In this document: piece by piece, positions 7,580-14,913 of the stretch
Layout: each line of letters begins with the position of its first letter
Numbering within the stretch: position 1 is the stretch's first letter
NCBI GenBank assembly: GCA_945896765.1
Contig: CAMDEL010000016.1
Coordinates: 1 to 14,913 of the forward strand
Length of the DNA stretch: 14,913 nt
Direction of reading: 5' to 3'
Source: Singulisphaera sp. GP187
GTDB lineage: Bacteria; Planctomycetota; Phycisphaerae; Phycisphaerales; SM1A02
Position numbers and translations under genes: made by a program
The notes under the pieces: generated by a model
The model's database searches: none
The model's input: only the letters and a program-made list of their open reading frames with translations
What the model was told of the DNA's origin: nothing

Positions 7580-8356
7580 TCAAATTCGATCGCGAATCGT
7601 CCAAAGATCCGTAAAGAGTGGCGTGAAGAGCGTGGCGCGCAAATATGCGGCGCCAGGGGATCCGCCCGTTCCAATTCGTGCGCCGATTGTTCGTTCGACC
7701 ATTTTGACGTGACGATAACGCCACTCTTGAATACCTTCGTCGAGGTCGACCATCAATTCGCAGACCATTCGATCATTTGGATGATTGTGATAGATATCCA
7801 GCAGGATTTCCTGCAGTTCTGCGTCTGTTTCCGGCAGTGCCTGCATGGGAGTATCAATCAATCGATTTGGAATGGCGTGTCCAACATGCTTCAGTCTGCG
7901 AAGAAAAGATTGCCATAAAGTGAAATCATTCATGCGCGCGGCGAGTGCGATGCGCTCTGGACTTCCTTCGGGATATCGATCAATTGCTGCAGCCCGTTTG
8001 TTGCCCAGAATGAATTCGAATTCGCGAAACTGCGAAGATTGAAACCCGCTTGCGCTAGAAAGGAGTGTTCGAAAAGAGAGAAACGAAACTGGACTCATCG
8101 TTTCGAGCACATCGATTTGACCAACCATCGTCTTGAGAATCGTCAGCATTCGCTTCAAAGTTGAAAGCGCAGTTGGATCATCGCCAGCTTCCAATGCACG
8201 CTGCAGAAAGAGCGCTTCATGAATCTGCTGCTTGAACCAAAGTTCATAAACTTGATGGATGATGATGAACAAAGTTTCATCATGATCCTTGCCTTTGGAT
8301 GCTGTTTGTTGCAGAGAGAGGAGTTCTGGAACCCGAAGGTATTGGCCGTATGTCAT
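7580..8356 (-). CDS. kynA: Tryptophan 2,3-dioxygenase
   Basis: This heme enzyme opens the indole ring of L-tryptophan with O2 to give N-formyl-L-kynurenine, the first step of the kynurenine pathway. The 258-residue sequence has the family signatures: TYGQYL at the N-terminus, HDETLF followed by IHQVYELWFKQ (the substrate-side histidine is H34), SPVSFLSFR and ASGFQSSQFRE (substrate carboxylate arginine R111). WRYRH supplies the proximal heme ligand H216, and GTGGS lies at 229-233. No key residue is missing, so it should be active. The start is taken at ATG 8356; a GTG two codons upstream (8362) is equally possible and neither has a ribosome binding site. The gene begins 22 bp after the stop of the CrtN-like gene on the same strand and faces the LptC-like gene tail to tail with a 28-bp gap. 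No other kynurenine-pathway gene is in the window. Confidence 0.95.
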   Translation of the reverse strand: MTYGQYLRVPELLSLQQTASKGKDHDETLFIIIHQVYELWFKQQIHEALFLQRALEAGDDPTALSTLKRMLTILKTMVGQIDVLETMSPVSFLSFRTLLSSASGFQSSQFREFEFILGNKRAAAIDRYPEGSPERIALAARMNDFTLWQSFLRRLKHVGHAIPNRLIDTPMQALPETDAELQEILLDIYHNHPNDRMVCELMVDLDEGIQEWRYRHVKMVERTIGARIGTGGSPGAAYLRATLFTPLFTDLWTIRDRI

Positions 8357-8378
8357 TGTCACGGCGGCGAGGATACGG

Positions 8379-9950
8379 TCAGGCGGTCGCCATCGTCGGG
8401 GCAGCGAGAGGATGATCGATCCCTTGCAATTCGCAGATGTGGCGAGTGGTGATCGTCGAACTGAGGAAGATCACCGGCAATCCCGAACCTGGATGCGTCG
8501 CTCCGCCAACGAAATGCAGCCCATCGAGTCCCGGATATGTGTGGGGAATTCGCCGATGCAGCATTTGATTAAAATTGTGAGCCAAATTGAAAGTTGCCCC
8601 GTGGTTGATTCGCTCATTCTGCCAATCGAGAGGGGAAACAAGATGTTCCACTTCAATTCGAGAGCGAATATCTTTGATGCCAAACACAGTTTCGAGTTGG
8701 CGCATTGCATCTTCGCGCAGTCGCGGCTTCTCGACGGCCCAATCCAATTGGCATTGAGCAGGGCGATTGTTGGTCACTGGAAGCAGGACATAGAGCGAAC
8801 TATGTCCAGCAGGCGCAAGCGACGGATCGAGTGGTGATGGATTGTGCACATACGCAGAGGGGTCTTCGCTCAATTTTCCATCGTGCGAGATGTCCCGAAA
8901 ATTATCCTCGTAATTTCCTGACATAAAAATGGTGTGATGGGGAAGATCGACTGCACCCTTCAATCCCAAATAGAGCATGAATGTCGAGCAGGAATATCGA
9001 CGAGAATCGACGCCTTCATCGGTGTCGCGTGGACGAAGTTTCGCAGAGATAAGATTTTTTAATGCCCACGTTCCGTCAGCATTCACGACGACTCGATCAT
9101 GTTGGTGATGATGTCCGCCGACAACAACTCCCGTGACGCGCCTTCCATTAAAAGCAATTTGCTCGACGGGTGCATTGGTCACAATCTCGACGCCCATCTT
9201 TTCGCACGCGTGCGCCATTGCAGTAGTGATCGAATTGCATCCGCCTTTGGGATGCCAGATTCCATATTCGTATTCGATGAAAGGGAGAATGCTAAAAATG
9301 CTTGGGCATTCGTATGGACTCATCCCCAAATATTTCGCTTGAAAACAAACGGAAAGTCGCACTTTAGGATTCTTGAAATATTTCCCAAGTTGGGAATAGA
9401 CCGATTCCCAAGGTCGGACGTGTGGAGCCGCTTGAAGTCCCTCGAGTGTGATCATGTCAAAGATGCTGCGGACGCGACTCTTGAGCACTGGCGTCAATCG
9501 TTCAAGTTTCACACGGTTGTCATCCATGAAGCGACGAAACGCGGGGCCGTCTTCAGGTTCGATTGCTGAAATGCGCCGAACCATTTCGTCCACATTCTGA
9601 GTTGTCTCGATGACTTTCGGCGGTCCATTTTTATCGCCAATGATCAATCGGTACATCGGATCGAGCCGTTGAAGTTCGACGAAGTCCGACAAACGAAATC
9701 CGCAGGCGCTGAAAATTTCTTCAAGGACATACGGCATTAAGAAGAAGGTTGGTCCGCAATCAAACGAATAGTCGCCCTTTGTGATCCGTCGAGTTCGACC
9801 TCCAACCACTGGTTGCGCTTCATAGACCCGCACAGACATTCCCGCGGCGGCGAGTTGCATTGCTGCGGCAAGTCCGCCGGGGCCAGCACCGATCACCGCA
9901 ACCGATTTGCCAGAAGAAGGGATAATTGAATGGTTGGGGTTCTGAATCAT
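8379..9950 (-). CDS. CrtI/CrtN-family FAD-dependent carotenoid desaturase (C30-type)
   Basis: The 523-residue enzyme belongs to the phytoene desaturase superfamily. The FAD-binding GAGPGGLAAA lies at 21-30, with the ribose-binding glutamate E44 at the end of the second strand. CGPTFFLMP follows at 65-73. The central YLGMSP (207-212) and EYEYGIWHPKGG (226-237) and the C-terminal HFVGGATHPGSGLP (479-492) are typical of the family. In the C30 pathway such an enzyme dehydrogenates diapophytoene or squalene-derived precursors to coloured polyenes. Which of the two CrtN-like proteins here is the desaturase and which the terminal oxidase is not decided by sequence alone. A cluster of histidines (280-284) is unusual. 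The start is the ATG at 9950 with AGGGA 5 nt upstream. The gene diverges from the aldehyde dehydrogenase gene and is followed by kynA. Confidence 0.88.
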   Translation of the reverse strand: MIQNPNHSIIPSSGKSVAVIGAGPGGLAAAMQLAAAGMSVRVYEAQPVVGGRTRRITKGDYSFDCGPTFFLMPYVLEEIFSACGFRLSDFVELQRLDPMYRLIIGDKNGPPKVIETTQNVDEMVRRISAIEPEDGPAFRRFMDDNRVKLERLTPVLKSRVRSIFDMITLEGLQAAPHVRPWESVYSQLGKYFKNPKVRLSVCFQAKYLGMSPYECPSIFSILPFIEYEYGIWHPKGGCNSITTAMAHACEKMGVEIVTNAPVEQIAFNGRRVTGVVVGGHHHQHDRVVVNADGTWALKNLISAKLRPRDTDEGVDSRRYSCSTFMLYLGLKGAVDLPHHTIFMSGNYEDNFRDISHDGKLSEDPSAYVHNPSPLDPSLAPAGHSSLYVLLPVTNNRPAQCQLDWAVEKPRLREDAMRQLETVFGIKDIRSRIEVEHLVSPLDWQNERINHGATFNLAHNFNQMLHRRIPHTYPGLDGLHFVGGATHPGSGLPVIFLSSTITTRHICELQGIDHPLAAPTMATA

Positions 9951-9997
9951 TTTTGTCCCTATGCTCAACGGACTCGCATCAACTGTAGGCGCATTTC
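9951..9997. promoter_or_regulatory. Divergent 47-bp intergenic region of the carotenoid cluster
   Basis: Two opposite start codons (ATG at 9950 on the minus strand, ATG at 9998 on the plus strand) leave only 47 bp. Each side has a weak to fair ribosome binding site (AGGGA; TAGGCG at 9986-9991). No convincing -35/-10 pair is seen for either direction, so the promoters must overlap, be non-canonical or extend into the opposing coding regions. Control from this gap could coordinate both arms of the cluster; this is inferred from layout only. Confidence 0.4.
9956..9960 (-). promoter_or_regulatory. Ribosome binding site of the CrtN-like gene
   Basis: On the minus strand AGGGA lies 5 nt before the ATG at 9950. 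It favours that start over the upstream in-frame TTG (9968), whose extra six codons would include the Shine-Dalgarno itself. Confidence 0.6.
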
Positions 9998-11443
9998 ATG
10001 GAATCAGACACGATCCAAATTTCAAGCCAATATTCGCAACAAGTTCGTGCGAAAGCATTTCATTCTGATTCGACGAAAAGTCTTTGGCCGTTGGAAGAGC
10101 GTCTGCATTGGCTCGAAGGATTTGGCGTCAGGGTTGACCAGCACGCAGACGATTTGATCGAGCTGATTCACGCCGAAACAGGAAAGAGCGCGTGGGAATC
10201 ATTTGCCAGCGAAATTCTTCCGCTGCGAGCGAGCATTCATTGGCACTTGAGCAATGCGCGAAGGATTCTTGCATCGTATCGACTTTCGGGTCGGCCTTGG
10301 TGGATGCTCGGTCAGCGGCATCAAGTTCTCCGTCTACCAGCAGGTCGGGTGGCGATCATTGCAACTTGGAATTATCCGGTGCAATTGCTTGGCATCCAAA
10401 TTGTGCAATCGATCGTTGCGGGCAATGTCACTGTCGTCAAACCTTCAGAAAATTCGCCCCGCTCGCAAGGTCTGCTTCTTCGGCTCGCCGCGGAAGGGTT
10501 GCCCGATGGGATCTTGACGCGGACTCCTGCAACTCGCGCGGCAGGCGAAGAGTTGCTTGCGGACAGATCAGTGGAAGGAATTCTTCCATTCGATCACATC
10601 GTCTTTACAGGTTCAACTGAAGTGGGTCGTGTGATCGCCAAGTGTGCGGCAGAATCGCTGACGCCAACCACTTTGGAATTATCAGGTTGCGATTCTGCAA
10701 TCGTCCTGGCGAGCGCTGATGCAAAGTTGACTGCGAAAAGTCTCTGGCAAGCGGTGGTTCTGAATGCGGGGCAGACGTGTATGTCGCCGCGCCGAATCAT
10801 TGTCGAATCACCAATTTATCGCCAGTTTTTGACCTATTTGGCGCCGCAGGTGGCAGGGGTGAAACCGATGCGACTGATTTCACAAGCCGCTGCGAAGCGA
10901 ATGGATTCGTGCGTACGTCAGGCGATCTCTCTTGGAGGTCATTCGATCAGCGGAGTTGTGGAATATTCCAATCAAGCGAATGTGCGACCGACCGCAATCT
11001 TCGATTGCTCTGCGACGAGTGAGTTGGCGATGGGAAATCATTTCTCTCCTGCAGTCGCGGTGATTCGCGCTGACGATGCGGCGCATGCGCTTGCGATTCA
11101 TAACACATTTCGTAAGCACCTCAGCGTATCGATTTTCGCAAGTTCGCAGCAGGCTCGATCGCTTGCAAAGGATGCTCACTTCATCGGACAACTTCGCGCT
11201 GGCTTCGTGACTTTCAATGACTCGTTGATTCCCACTGCGCACCCAAGCGCATCGATCCGCGGGACCGGCGAAAGCGGGTGGGGCGCAACGCGCGGCGAAT
11301 CAGGATTGCTGGAATTGACTCGCAGTGTGACTGTGTCAAATACCAGTCGGTGGATTCGGATGCCCACCGGCGAACCAGATCTCAAGTCGCAGCGCATCTT
11401 GAGGGCTATTCTTGGAGGACTCAGAAAGAATCGACGACTATGA
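9998..11443 (+). CDS. Aldehyde dehydrogenase of the carotenoid cluster
   Basis: The 481-residue protein is an NAD(P)-dependent aldehyde dehydrogenase. The oxyanion asparagine sits in TWNYP (N124), the cofactor lysine in VKPSE (K148), the Rossmann turn in FTGSTEVG (203-210), the general-base glutamate in LELSG (E227) and the catalytic cysteine in NAGQTC (C261). In staphyloxanthin-type pathways such an enzyme oxidises the terminal carotenoid aldehyde to the acid, which suits its place between two CrtN-like genes. Two departures stand out. The usual EEIFGP reads GNHFSP (346-351), so the glutamate that normally holds the nicotinamide ribose is Asn347. The usual ELGGK reads ELSGC. These may reflect a specialised subfamily. 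The stop overlaps the next start in an ATGA, indicating translational coupling. Confidence 0.9.
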   Translation: MESDTIQISSQYSQQVRAKAFHSDSTKSLWPLEERLHWLEGFGVRVDQHADDLIELIHAETGKSAWESFASEILPLRASIHWHLSNARRILASYRLSGRPWWMLGQRHQVLRLPAGRVAIIATWNYPVQLLGIQIVQSIVAGNVTVVKPSENSPRSQGLLLRLAAEGLPDGILTRTPATRAAGEELLADRSVEGILPFDHIVFTGSTEVGRVIAKCAAESLTPTTLELSGCDSAIVLASADAKLTAKSLWQAVVLNAGQTCMSPRRIIVESPIYRQFLTYLAPQVAGVKPMRLISQAAAKRMDSCVRQAISLGGHSISGVVEYSNQANVRPTAIFDCSATSELAMGNHFSPAVAVIRADDAAHALAIHNTFRKHLSVSIFASSQQARSLAKDAHFIGQLRAGFVTFNDSLIPTAHPSASIRGTGESGWGATRGESGLLELTRSVTVSNTSRWIRMPTGEPDLKSQRILRAILGGLRKNRRL

Positions 11444-13044
11444 CCAATCACTCTTCTCAAACGAACCATCCGACTGCTCTTGTTATTGGTGCAGGACTTG
11501 CAGGGCTTGCATCCGCTGTCGAATTGACAACTCACGGATTCGCCGTCACGGTGATCGAAAAGAATGCACATCTCGGCGGCAAGATGAATGTTCTTGAAGA
11601 AGCCGGATTTCGGTTCGATATGGGACCGACCATCTTGACGCTTCCGCAAGTTGTCCGAGGAATCATCATTCGAAGTGGTCGTGCAGTGACCGATTATCTG
11701 GATTTGGTGCGACTCGATCCACAATGGCGTTGTTTCTTTGATGATGGAACCGTCATCGATCTTCGCGATGGCGTCGATGCAATGGCGACGGCAATGGATT
11801 TGCAATTTCCAGGTCAAGGCGTTGGTAAGGGCTGGCGAGAATTTCTTTCGTACAGCAGGCGCATGTTTGGATTGAGTGAAAAAGTTTTCTTCTATAAGGA
11901 TCTTGAAGGCGTGATGGATCTCATGCGTCGATCGCCGACAAGCGAGCCTGGACTCTTGAAAGATGTGCTTGGAATGCGGATGTATGCCACCGTTGGTGGG
12001 ACTGTCCATAAACATGTAGCCGAACCGCATCTTGCGCAATTGTGCGAACACTTTCTGCAATACGTTGGATCAAGCCCATTTCTCTCGCCTGCAATCTTGT
12101 CGTTGATTGCCGCAGCGCAGGTCGATCACGGTTGTTGGTATTCCATGGGCGGAACGCGCTCGGTTGCGCGCGCGCTTGAACGGATCTTGACCGAAGAGCA
12201 GGCAACAATTCTCACGGGGCGTGGTGTGAAGCGAATTCTGCAAGACGGCGGTCGCGCAACAGGAGTCGAACTTGAAGATGGATCGACACTCGCCGCAGAT
12301 GTGGTTGTTTCTAATTGTGATGTGCAGCGAACGTATCGAGATCTTGTTGGCGGCAAGAGTGGAACGAAAGCTCAACGCACAATTGCGGCGAACTATAAAC
12401 CTGCATGCAGCGGATTGGTTCTGTATCTGGGACTTGATCGACAATATGACCACTTGCTGCATCACGACTTCCTCTTCAGTGGCAATTCACAGCAGGAATT
12501 CGAGGATATTTACGAGACGGGGATTCCTGCACGGGATCCATCAATCTATCTTTGTGTGCCAAGCAGAACGGATCCAAAGCAAGCGCCTGCTGGTGGTGAG
12601 TCGTTATATGCGTTGATTCATACCGCTCCGCTTCGTGAAGGTCAGCGCTGGGAAGGCGCGGGTGGAATCTTGGAACAGTATCGACCGGTGGTCATCGAAA
12701 AATTGAAGCGATGCGGAATGCCAGATTTAGAAAAGCACATCGTCGTCGAGAAGTCGTTGACTCCGCAGTCGATTGAGCGGATGTATAACGCCGAAGGTGG
12801 TGCGATTTATGGTCTGGCATCGCACGGTCGATTGAAAGGTGGATTCAAGCCGCGTAATCGAAGCCGAGTTCTGTCAGGTTTATATATCGCAGGCGGGAGT
12901 GCAAATCCAGGTCCAGGTGTGCCGATGGTTCTGATGAGTGGCGTGACAGCAGCACGTGCGGCATGCGAGGACTTGTCGATTCCACTTCAAGGTTCGGTTC
13001 AAGCAGGAAATGCAACATGCCAGACGCCAGCGTTGACAGTCTGA
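11440..13044 (+). CDS. CrtN/CrtP-family FAD-dependent carotenoid oxidoreductase (C30-type)
   Basis: The 534-residue protein is the second phytoene desaturase superfamily member of the cluster. It has GAGLAGLASA at 17-26, E40 for the FAD ribose, GGKMN and DMGPTILTLP early on, a middle YVGSSPFLSPA (208-218), CWYSMGGT (232-239) and the C-terminal AGGSANPGPGVPMVLMSG (484-501). Members of this group either desaturate C30 or C40 chains or oxidise a terminal methyl group to an aldehyde (CrtP/CrtNb). The neighbouring aldehyde dehydrogenase makes the second role necessary for one of the two enzymes; I cannot assign it with certainty. The ATG at 11440 overlaps the aldehyde dehydrogenase stop by 4 bp; the frame is open further upstream but matches no family sequence there. 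The 3' end overlaps the acyltransferase gene by 28 bp. Confidence 0.88.
   Translation: MTNHSSQTNHPTALVIGAGLAGLASAVELTTHGFAVTVIEKNAHLGGKMNVLEEAGFRFDMGPTILTLPQVVRGIIIRSGRAVTDYLDLVRLDPQWRCFFDDGTVIDLRDGVDAMATAMDLQFPGQGVGKGWREFLSYSRRMFGLSEKVFFYKDLEGVMDLMRRSPTSEPGLLKDVLGMRMYATVGGTVHKHVAEPHLAQLCEHFLQYVGSSPFLSPAILSLIAAAQVDHGCWYSMGGTRSVARALERILTEEQATILTGRGVKRILQDGGRATGVELEDGSTLAADVVVSNCDVQRTYRDLVGGKSGTKAQRTIAANYKPACSGLVLYLGLDRQYDHLLHHDFLFSGNSQQEFEDIYETGIPARDPSIYLCVPSRTDPKQAPAGGESLYALIHTAPLREGQRWEGAGGILEQYRPVVIEKLKRCGMPDLEKHIVVEKSLTPQSIERMYNAEGGAIYGLASHGRLKGGFKPRNRSRVLSGLYIAGGSANPGPGVPMVLMSGVTAARAACEDLSIPLQGSVQAGNATCQTPALTV
13005..13010 (+). promoter_or_regulatory. Ribosome binding site of the acyltransferase gene
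   Basis: AGGAAA lies 6 nt before the ATG at 13017, inside the end of the preceding gene. It supports that start over an upstream in-frame ATG at 12963. Confidence 0.6.
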
Positions 13045-13838
13045 TTCTGCGGGCGAAGTGGAGCGCACGAATTACTGGGTGGTTCTATTTGTATGTTCGC
13101 CGAAACTTCGCCAAGAAGTTTCACGCAGTGCGAATGGAGCGATCAAGCGTTGCCATATCGAAAACACTGGATGATTCTTCGGGACCGCTGATGATCGTGA
13201 TGAATCACTGCGCTTGGTGGGATGTCTTGGTTTTTGTCTATTTTTATGGCGCATTCGTCCCAACACGTCGCGTGACCGCTCCAATGGACCGCGTGCAATT
13301 GCAGAGGTTTTCCATATTTCGCAGGCTTGGAGTTTTTGGGATCGATCCAGATAGCGCTCGGACATTGCCCGCAATGGTGCGATATGTGCAAGAGGAGATT
13401 GCGATCGATCCACGAGCTGTGATTCTGCTGAATCCGCAGGGAAAATTCTTTGATGTCCGATCTCCAGTCGAGATTCGGCCTGGTGCCGCAGTCTTGGCTG
13501 CGAAAATTCCAAATGTGCGCGTGGTCGCCGCCGCTGTCGAGTATGGATTCTGGACTGATGCAAGACCTGAAATGTTTTTACGACTACGAGATGTTCCCTC
13601 GCCATCCGAACCGACGACGGCAGGGTGGCAGCGCGCGATTGCGCTTGTGATGCAGTCCAACGCAGATGAACTTGCCGCATGTGTGATGGCTCGCGACGGC
13701 GACGCATTTGTATCGATCATTGGCGGGGACAAAGCGAAGATTCATCCGGTCTATGACTTCTGGTTGCGTATGACTGGTCGCAAAGTTGGGATCGACCTTT
13801 CAATGCGAACGAAGGAAAGAGCGACGACATCACAATGA
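13017..13838 (+). CDS. PlsC-type acyltransferase of the carotenoid cluster
   Basis: The 273-residue protein has the fold signature of 1-acylglycerol-3-phosphate acyltransferases. Motif I, NHCAWWD, is at 63-69 (HX4D: H64, D69). A motif II-like RRLGVFGIDPDSAR lies at 102-115, motif III is at 139-144, and RPGAAVLA is at 154-161. Motif III reads NPQGKF rather than the common FPEGT, so the glutamate is a glutamine. In staphyloxanthin synthesis the sugar is acylated by CrtO, an unrelated small membrane protein; here a PlsC-type enzyme between the oxidase and glycosyltransferase genes probably does the same job, as an inference from position. Transfer to a phospholipid or another carrier is the alternative. 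The gene overlaps the previous one by 28 bp and the next by 4 bp (ATGA). Confidence 0.85.
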   Translation: MPDASVDSLILRAKWSARITGWFYLYVRRNFAKKFHAVRMERSSVAISKTLDDSSGPLMIVMNHCAWWDVLVFVYFYGAFVPTRRVTAPMDRVQLQRFSIFRRLGVFGIDPDSARTLPAMVRYVQEEIAIDPRAVILLNPQGKFFDVRSPVEIRPGAAVLAAKIPNVRVVAAAVEYGFWTDARPEMFLRLRDVPSPSEPTTAGWQRAIALVMQSNADELAACVMARDGDAFVSIIGGDKAKIHPVYDFWLRMTGRKVGIDLSMRTKERATTSQ

Positions 13839-14913
13839 ATGAAGTTGCCGCCACCATCAGCCCGCCAGCGATTGTCATGGCAGTTTCACTTGCATGCTGC
13901 GCTGTCGCTGCAGCACTTGGATTTGTGAATCTTCGCCGCTATCGTCGGTTCAATCTGAATGATCGCAGCGATCGTTGCGACTCGAGTGAAGTCCCGCATA
14001 TTTCTGTATGCATTCCAGCGCGAAACGAAGAGTTGAATATCGAAGCGTGCGTTCGTTCGGTTCTCGCCAATCGGGGCGTGAATGTAGAAGTCTTGGTCTA
14101 TGACGATGATTCGACGGATGGAACTCCTCGGATTCTCGCAGCAATCACTGCTCAGGATGGCCGAGTGCGTCGCGTTGATACGCAAACTCTGCCGATGGAT
14201 TGGAATGGGAAGCAGTGGGGATGCGAGCGGATGGGGCAGGCTTCGCAAGGCGAATGGTTGCTCTTCACGGATGCAGATGTTCGACTCTCGACAGATTGTT
14301 TGCGAACTACTTGGATCGCTGCAAATGCATCGAAGTGCGATCTCATCTCGACTGTTCCGCGGCAGATCATTGGAACTTGGATGGAAGATGCGATTATTCC
14401 TCTGATTCATTTCGTGCTGCTTTCATATTTGCCAATGGGGCAGATGCGCACCACAACTCTGCCAGCAGCAAGCGCAGGTTGTGGTCAGTTCTTGTTTGTA
14501 CGGAAATCGATGTGGATTCGCTCCGGCGGTCACGCCGCATTCCGTCAATCGATGCATGATGGAATAAAATTGCCACGCGCGGTGAGATCAGTCGGTGGCC
14601 GCACAGATCTTTTCGACGGAACACAACTTGCAGAATGTCGGATGTATCGCACCGCAGGGCAAGTGTGGCGCGGCTTTGCGAAGAATGCATATGAAGGATT
14701 GGGCTCATTTGCGCTGTTGCTGTTCATCACAGTCATTCATATAGTCGGCCATGTCTTGCCGTGGGGTTGGATTGTTTGGGCGCTGTTCACAGATCAAATT
14801 GCAACGGCTGCAACTGTGCTGGCAATCGCTGCCATTGCAATTGCAACTCTTCAGCGCATGATCTTTGCAAAGCGATTTCAGCACTCTTGGCGAACAGTCC
14901 TTCTGCATCCACT
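13835..14913 (+). CDS. CrtQ/HpnB-like family 2 glycosyltransferase (3' end outside window)
   Basis: The reading frame is open to the window end, giving 359 residues without a stop. The protein has an N-terminal membrane helix (about 12-33) and a GT-A catalytic domain with CIPARNEE (59-66), DDDSTDGT (90-97) and the metal-binding DAD in LLFTDADVRL (142-151). HDGIKLPRAVR follows at 241-251, with D242 the likely catalytic base, and QVWRGFAKN at 276-284 replaces the QxxRW motif. Two membrane segments follow (about 291-312 and 313-339). This pattern matches 4,4'-diaponeurosporenoate glycosyltransferases (CrtQ) and hopene-associated HpnB. CrtQ is near 375 residues, so only a short tail should be missing. 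The expected role is transfer of a sugar to the carotenoid carboxylate at the inner membrane. The ATG overlaps the acyltransferase stop in an ATGA. Confidence 0.88.
   Translation, partial: MNEVAATISPPAIVMAVSLACCAVAAALGFVNLRRYRRFNLNDRSDRCDSSEVPHISVCIPARNEELNIEACVRSVLANRGVNVEVLVYDDDSTDGTPRILAAITAQDGRVRRVDTQTLPMDWNGKQWGCERMGQASQGEWLLFTDADVRLSTDCLRTTWIAANASKCDLISTVPRQIIGTWMEDAIIPLIHFVLLSYLPMGQMRTTTLPAASAGCGQFLFVRKSMWIRSGGHAAFRQSMHDGIKLPRAVRSVGGRTDLFDGTQLAECRMYRTAGQVWRGFAKNAYEGLGSFALLLFITVIHIVGHVLPWGWIVWALFTDQIATAATVLAIAAIAIATLQRMIFAKRFQHSWRTVLLHP

Noticed and set aside
7584..7597. Hairpin ATTCG-ATCG-CGAAT as a terminator between converging genes
   Set aside because: The stem is only 5 bp, lies in the end of kynA and is not followed by a T run in either direction.
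9951..9968. Upstream TTG start for the CrtN-like gene
   Set aside because: The six added codons contain the AGGGA ribosome binding site for the ATG at 9950.
11176..12060. 294-residue minus-strand open frame across the aldH/second FAD enzyme junction
   Set aside because: It is antisense to two well-supported genes and shows no family features.
1..14913. tRNA, rRNA, CRISPR array, insertion sequence or prophage signals
   Set aside because: No cloverleaf, repeat-spacer pattern, transposase, integrase or terminal inverted repeats were seen; coding density and style look uniform.
1..14913. Frequent CGATC/GATCG words as a possible dispersed repeat (HIP1-like)
   Set aside because: They occur within codons for Ile, Asp, Arg and Ser in most genes and show no fixed octamer; codon preference is the simpler explanation.

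Overview
The window appears to come from a Gram-negative bacterium with an outer membrane and LPS. It carries a lipid A-type (LpxL/HtrB-like) acyltransferase and a large protein with LptC/OstA-like segments. Base composition looks close to 50% GC by eye. The gene set (a C30-type carotenoid cluster, a giant OstA-like protein, a membrane-anchored coiled-coil protein with a BRCT-like tail, few clear Shine-Dalgarno sites) fits Planctomycetota, perhaps a Phycisphaerae-like lineage. This is an inference from gene content, not a proven placement.

Layout. Positions 21-3538 hold three minus-strand genes, read in the order: membrane-anchored coiled-coil protein, LPS-type acyltransferase, acyl-lipid desaturase. 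Positions 3539-3687 are a divergent promoter region with a good sigma70-type promoter for rpsT. Positions 3688-7551 hold three plus-strand genes: ribosomal protein S20, a CPBP-family membrane protease and the 911-residue LptC/OstA-like protein. Positions 7580-9950 hold two minus-strand genes: a CrtN/CrtI-family FAD enzyme followed 22 bp later by tryptophan 2,3-dioxygenase. After a 47-bp divergent gap, 9998-14913 holds a tightly packed plus-strand operon: aldehyde dehydrogenase, second CrtN/CrtP-family FAD enzyme, PlsC-type acyltransferase and a CrtQ/HpnB-like glycosyltransferase that runs off the window end. The four genes overlap by 4, 28 and 4 bp. The only stretches without a gene are short (at most 149 bp).

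How the genes fit together. The right third has nearly all the enzyme classes of a staphyloxanthin-like pathway: two CrtI-superfamily enzymes (desaturase and terminal oxidase), an aldehyde dehydrogenase (aldehyde to carboxylic acid), a glycosyltransferase (sugar ester) and an acyltransferase (fatty acyl on the sugar). No CrtM-type synthase or HpnCDE squalene pathway is present, so the C30 precursor must be made elsewhere. The likely product is an acylated glycosyl ester of a C30 carotenoic acid. Together with the desaturase, LPS acyltransferase and LptC-like protein, most of the window serves the cell envelope. The odd gene in this setting is tryptophan 2,3-dioxygenase, which sits directly behind the crt desaturase-type gene.
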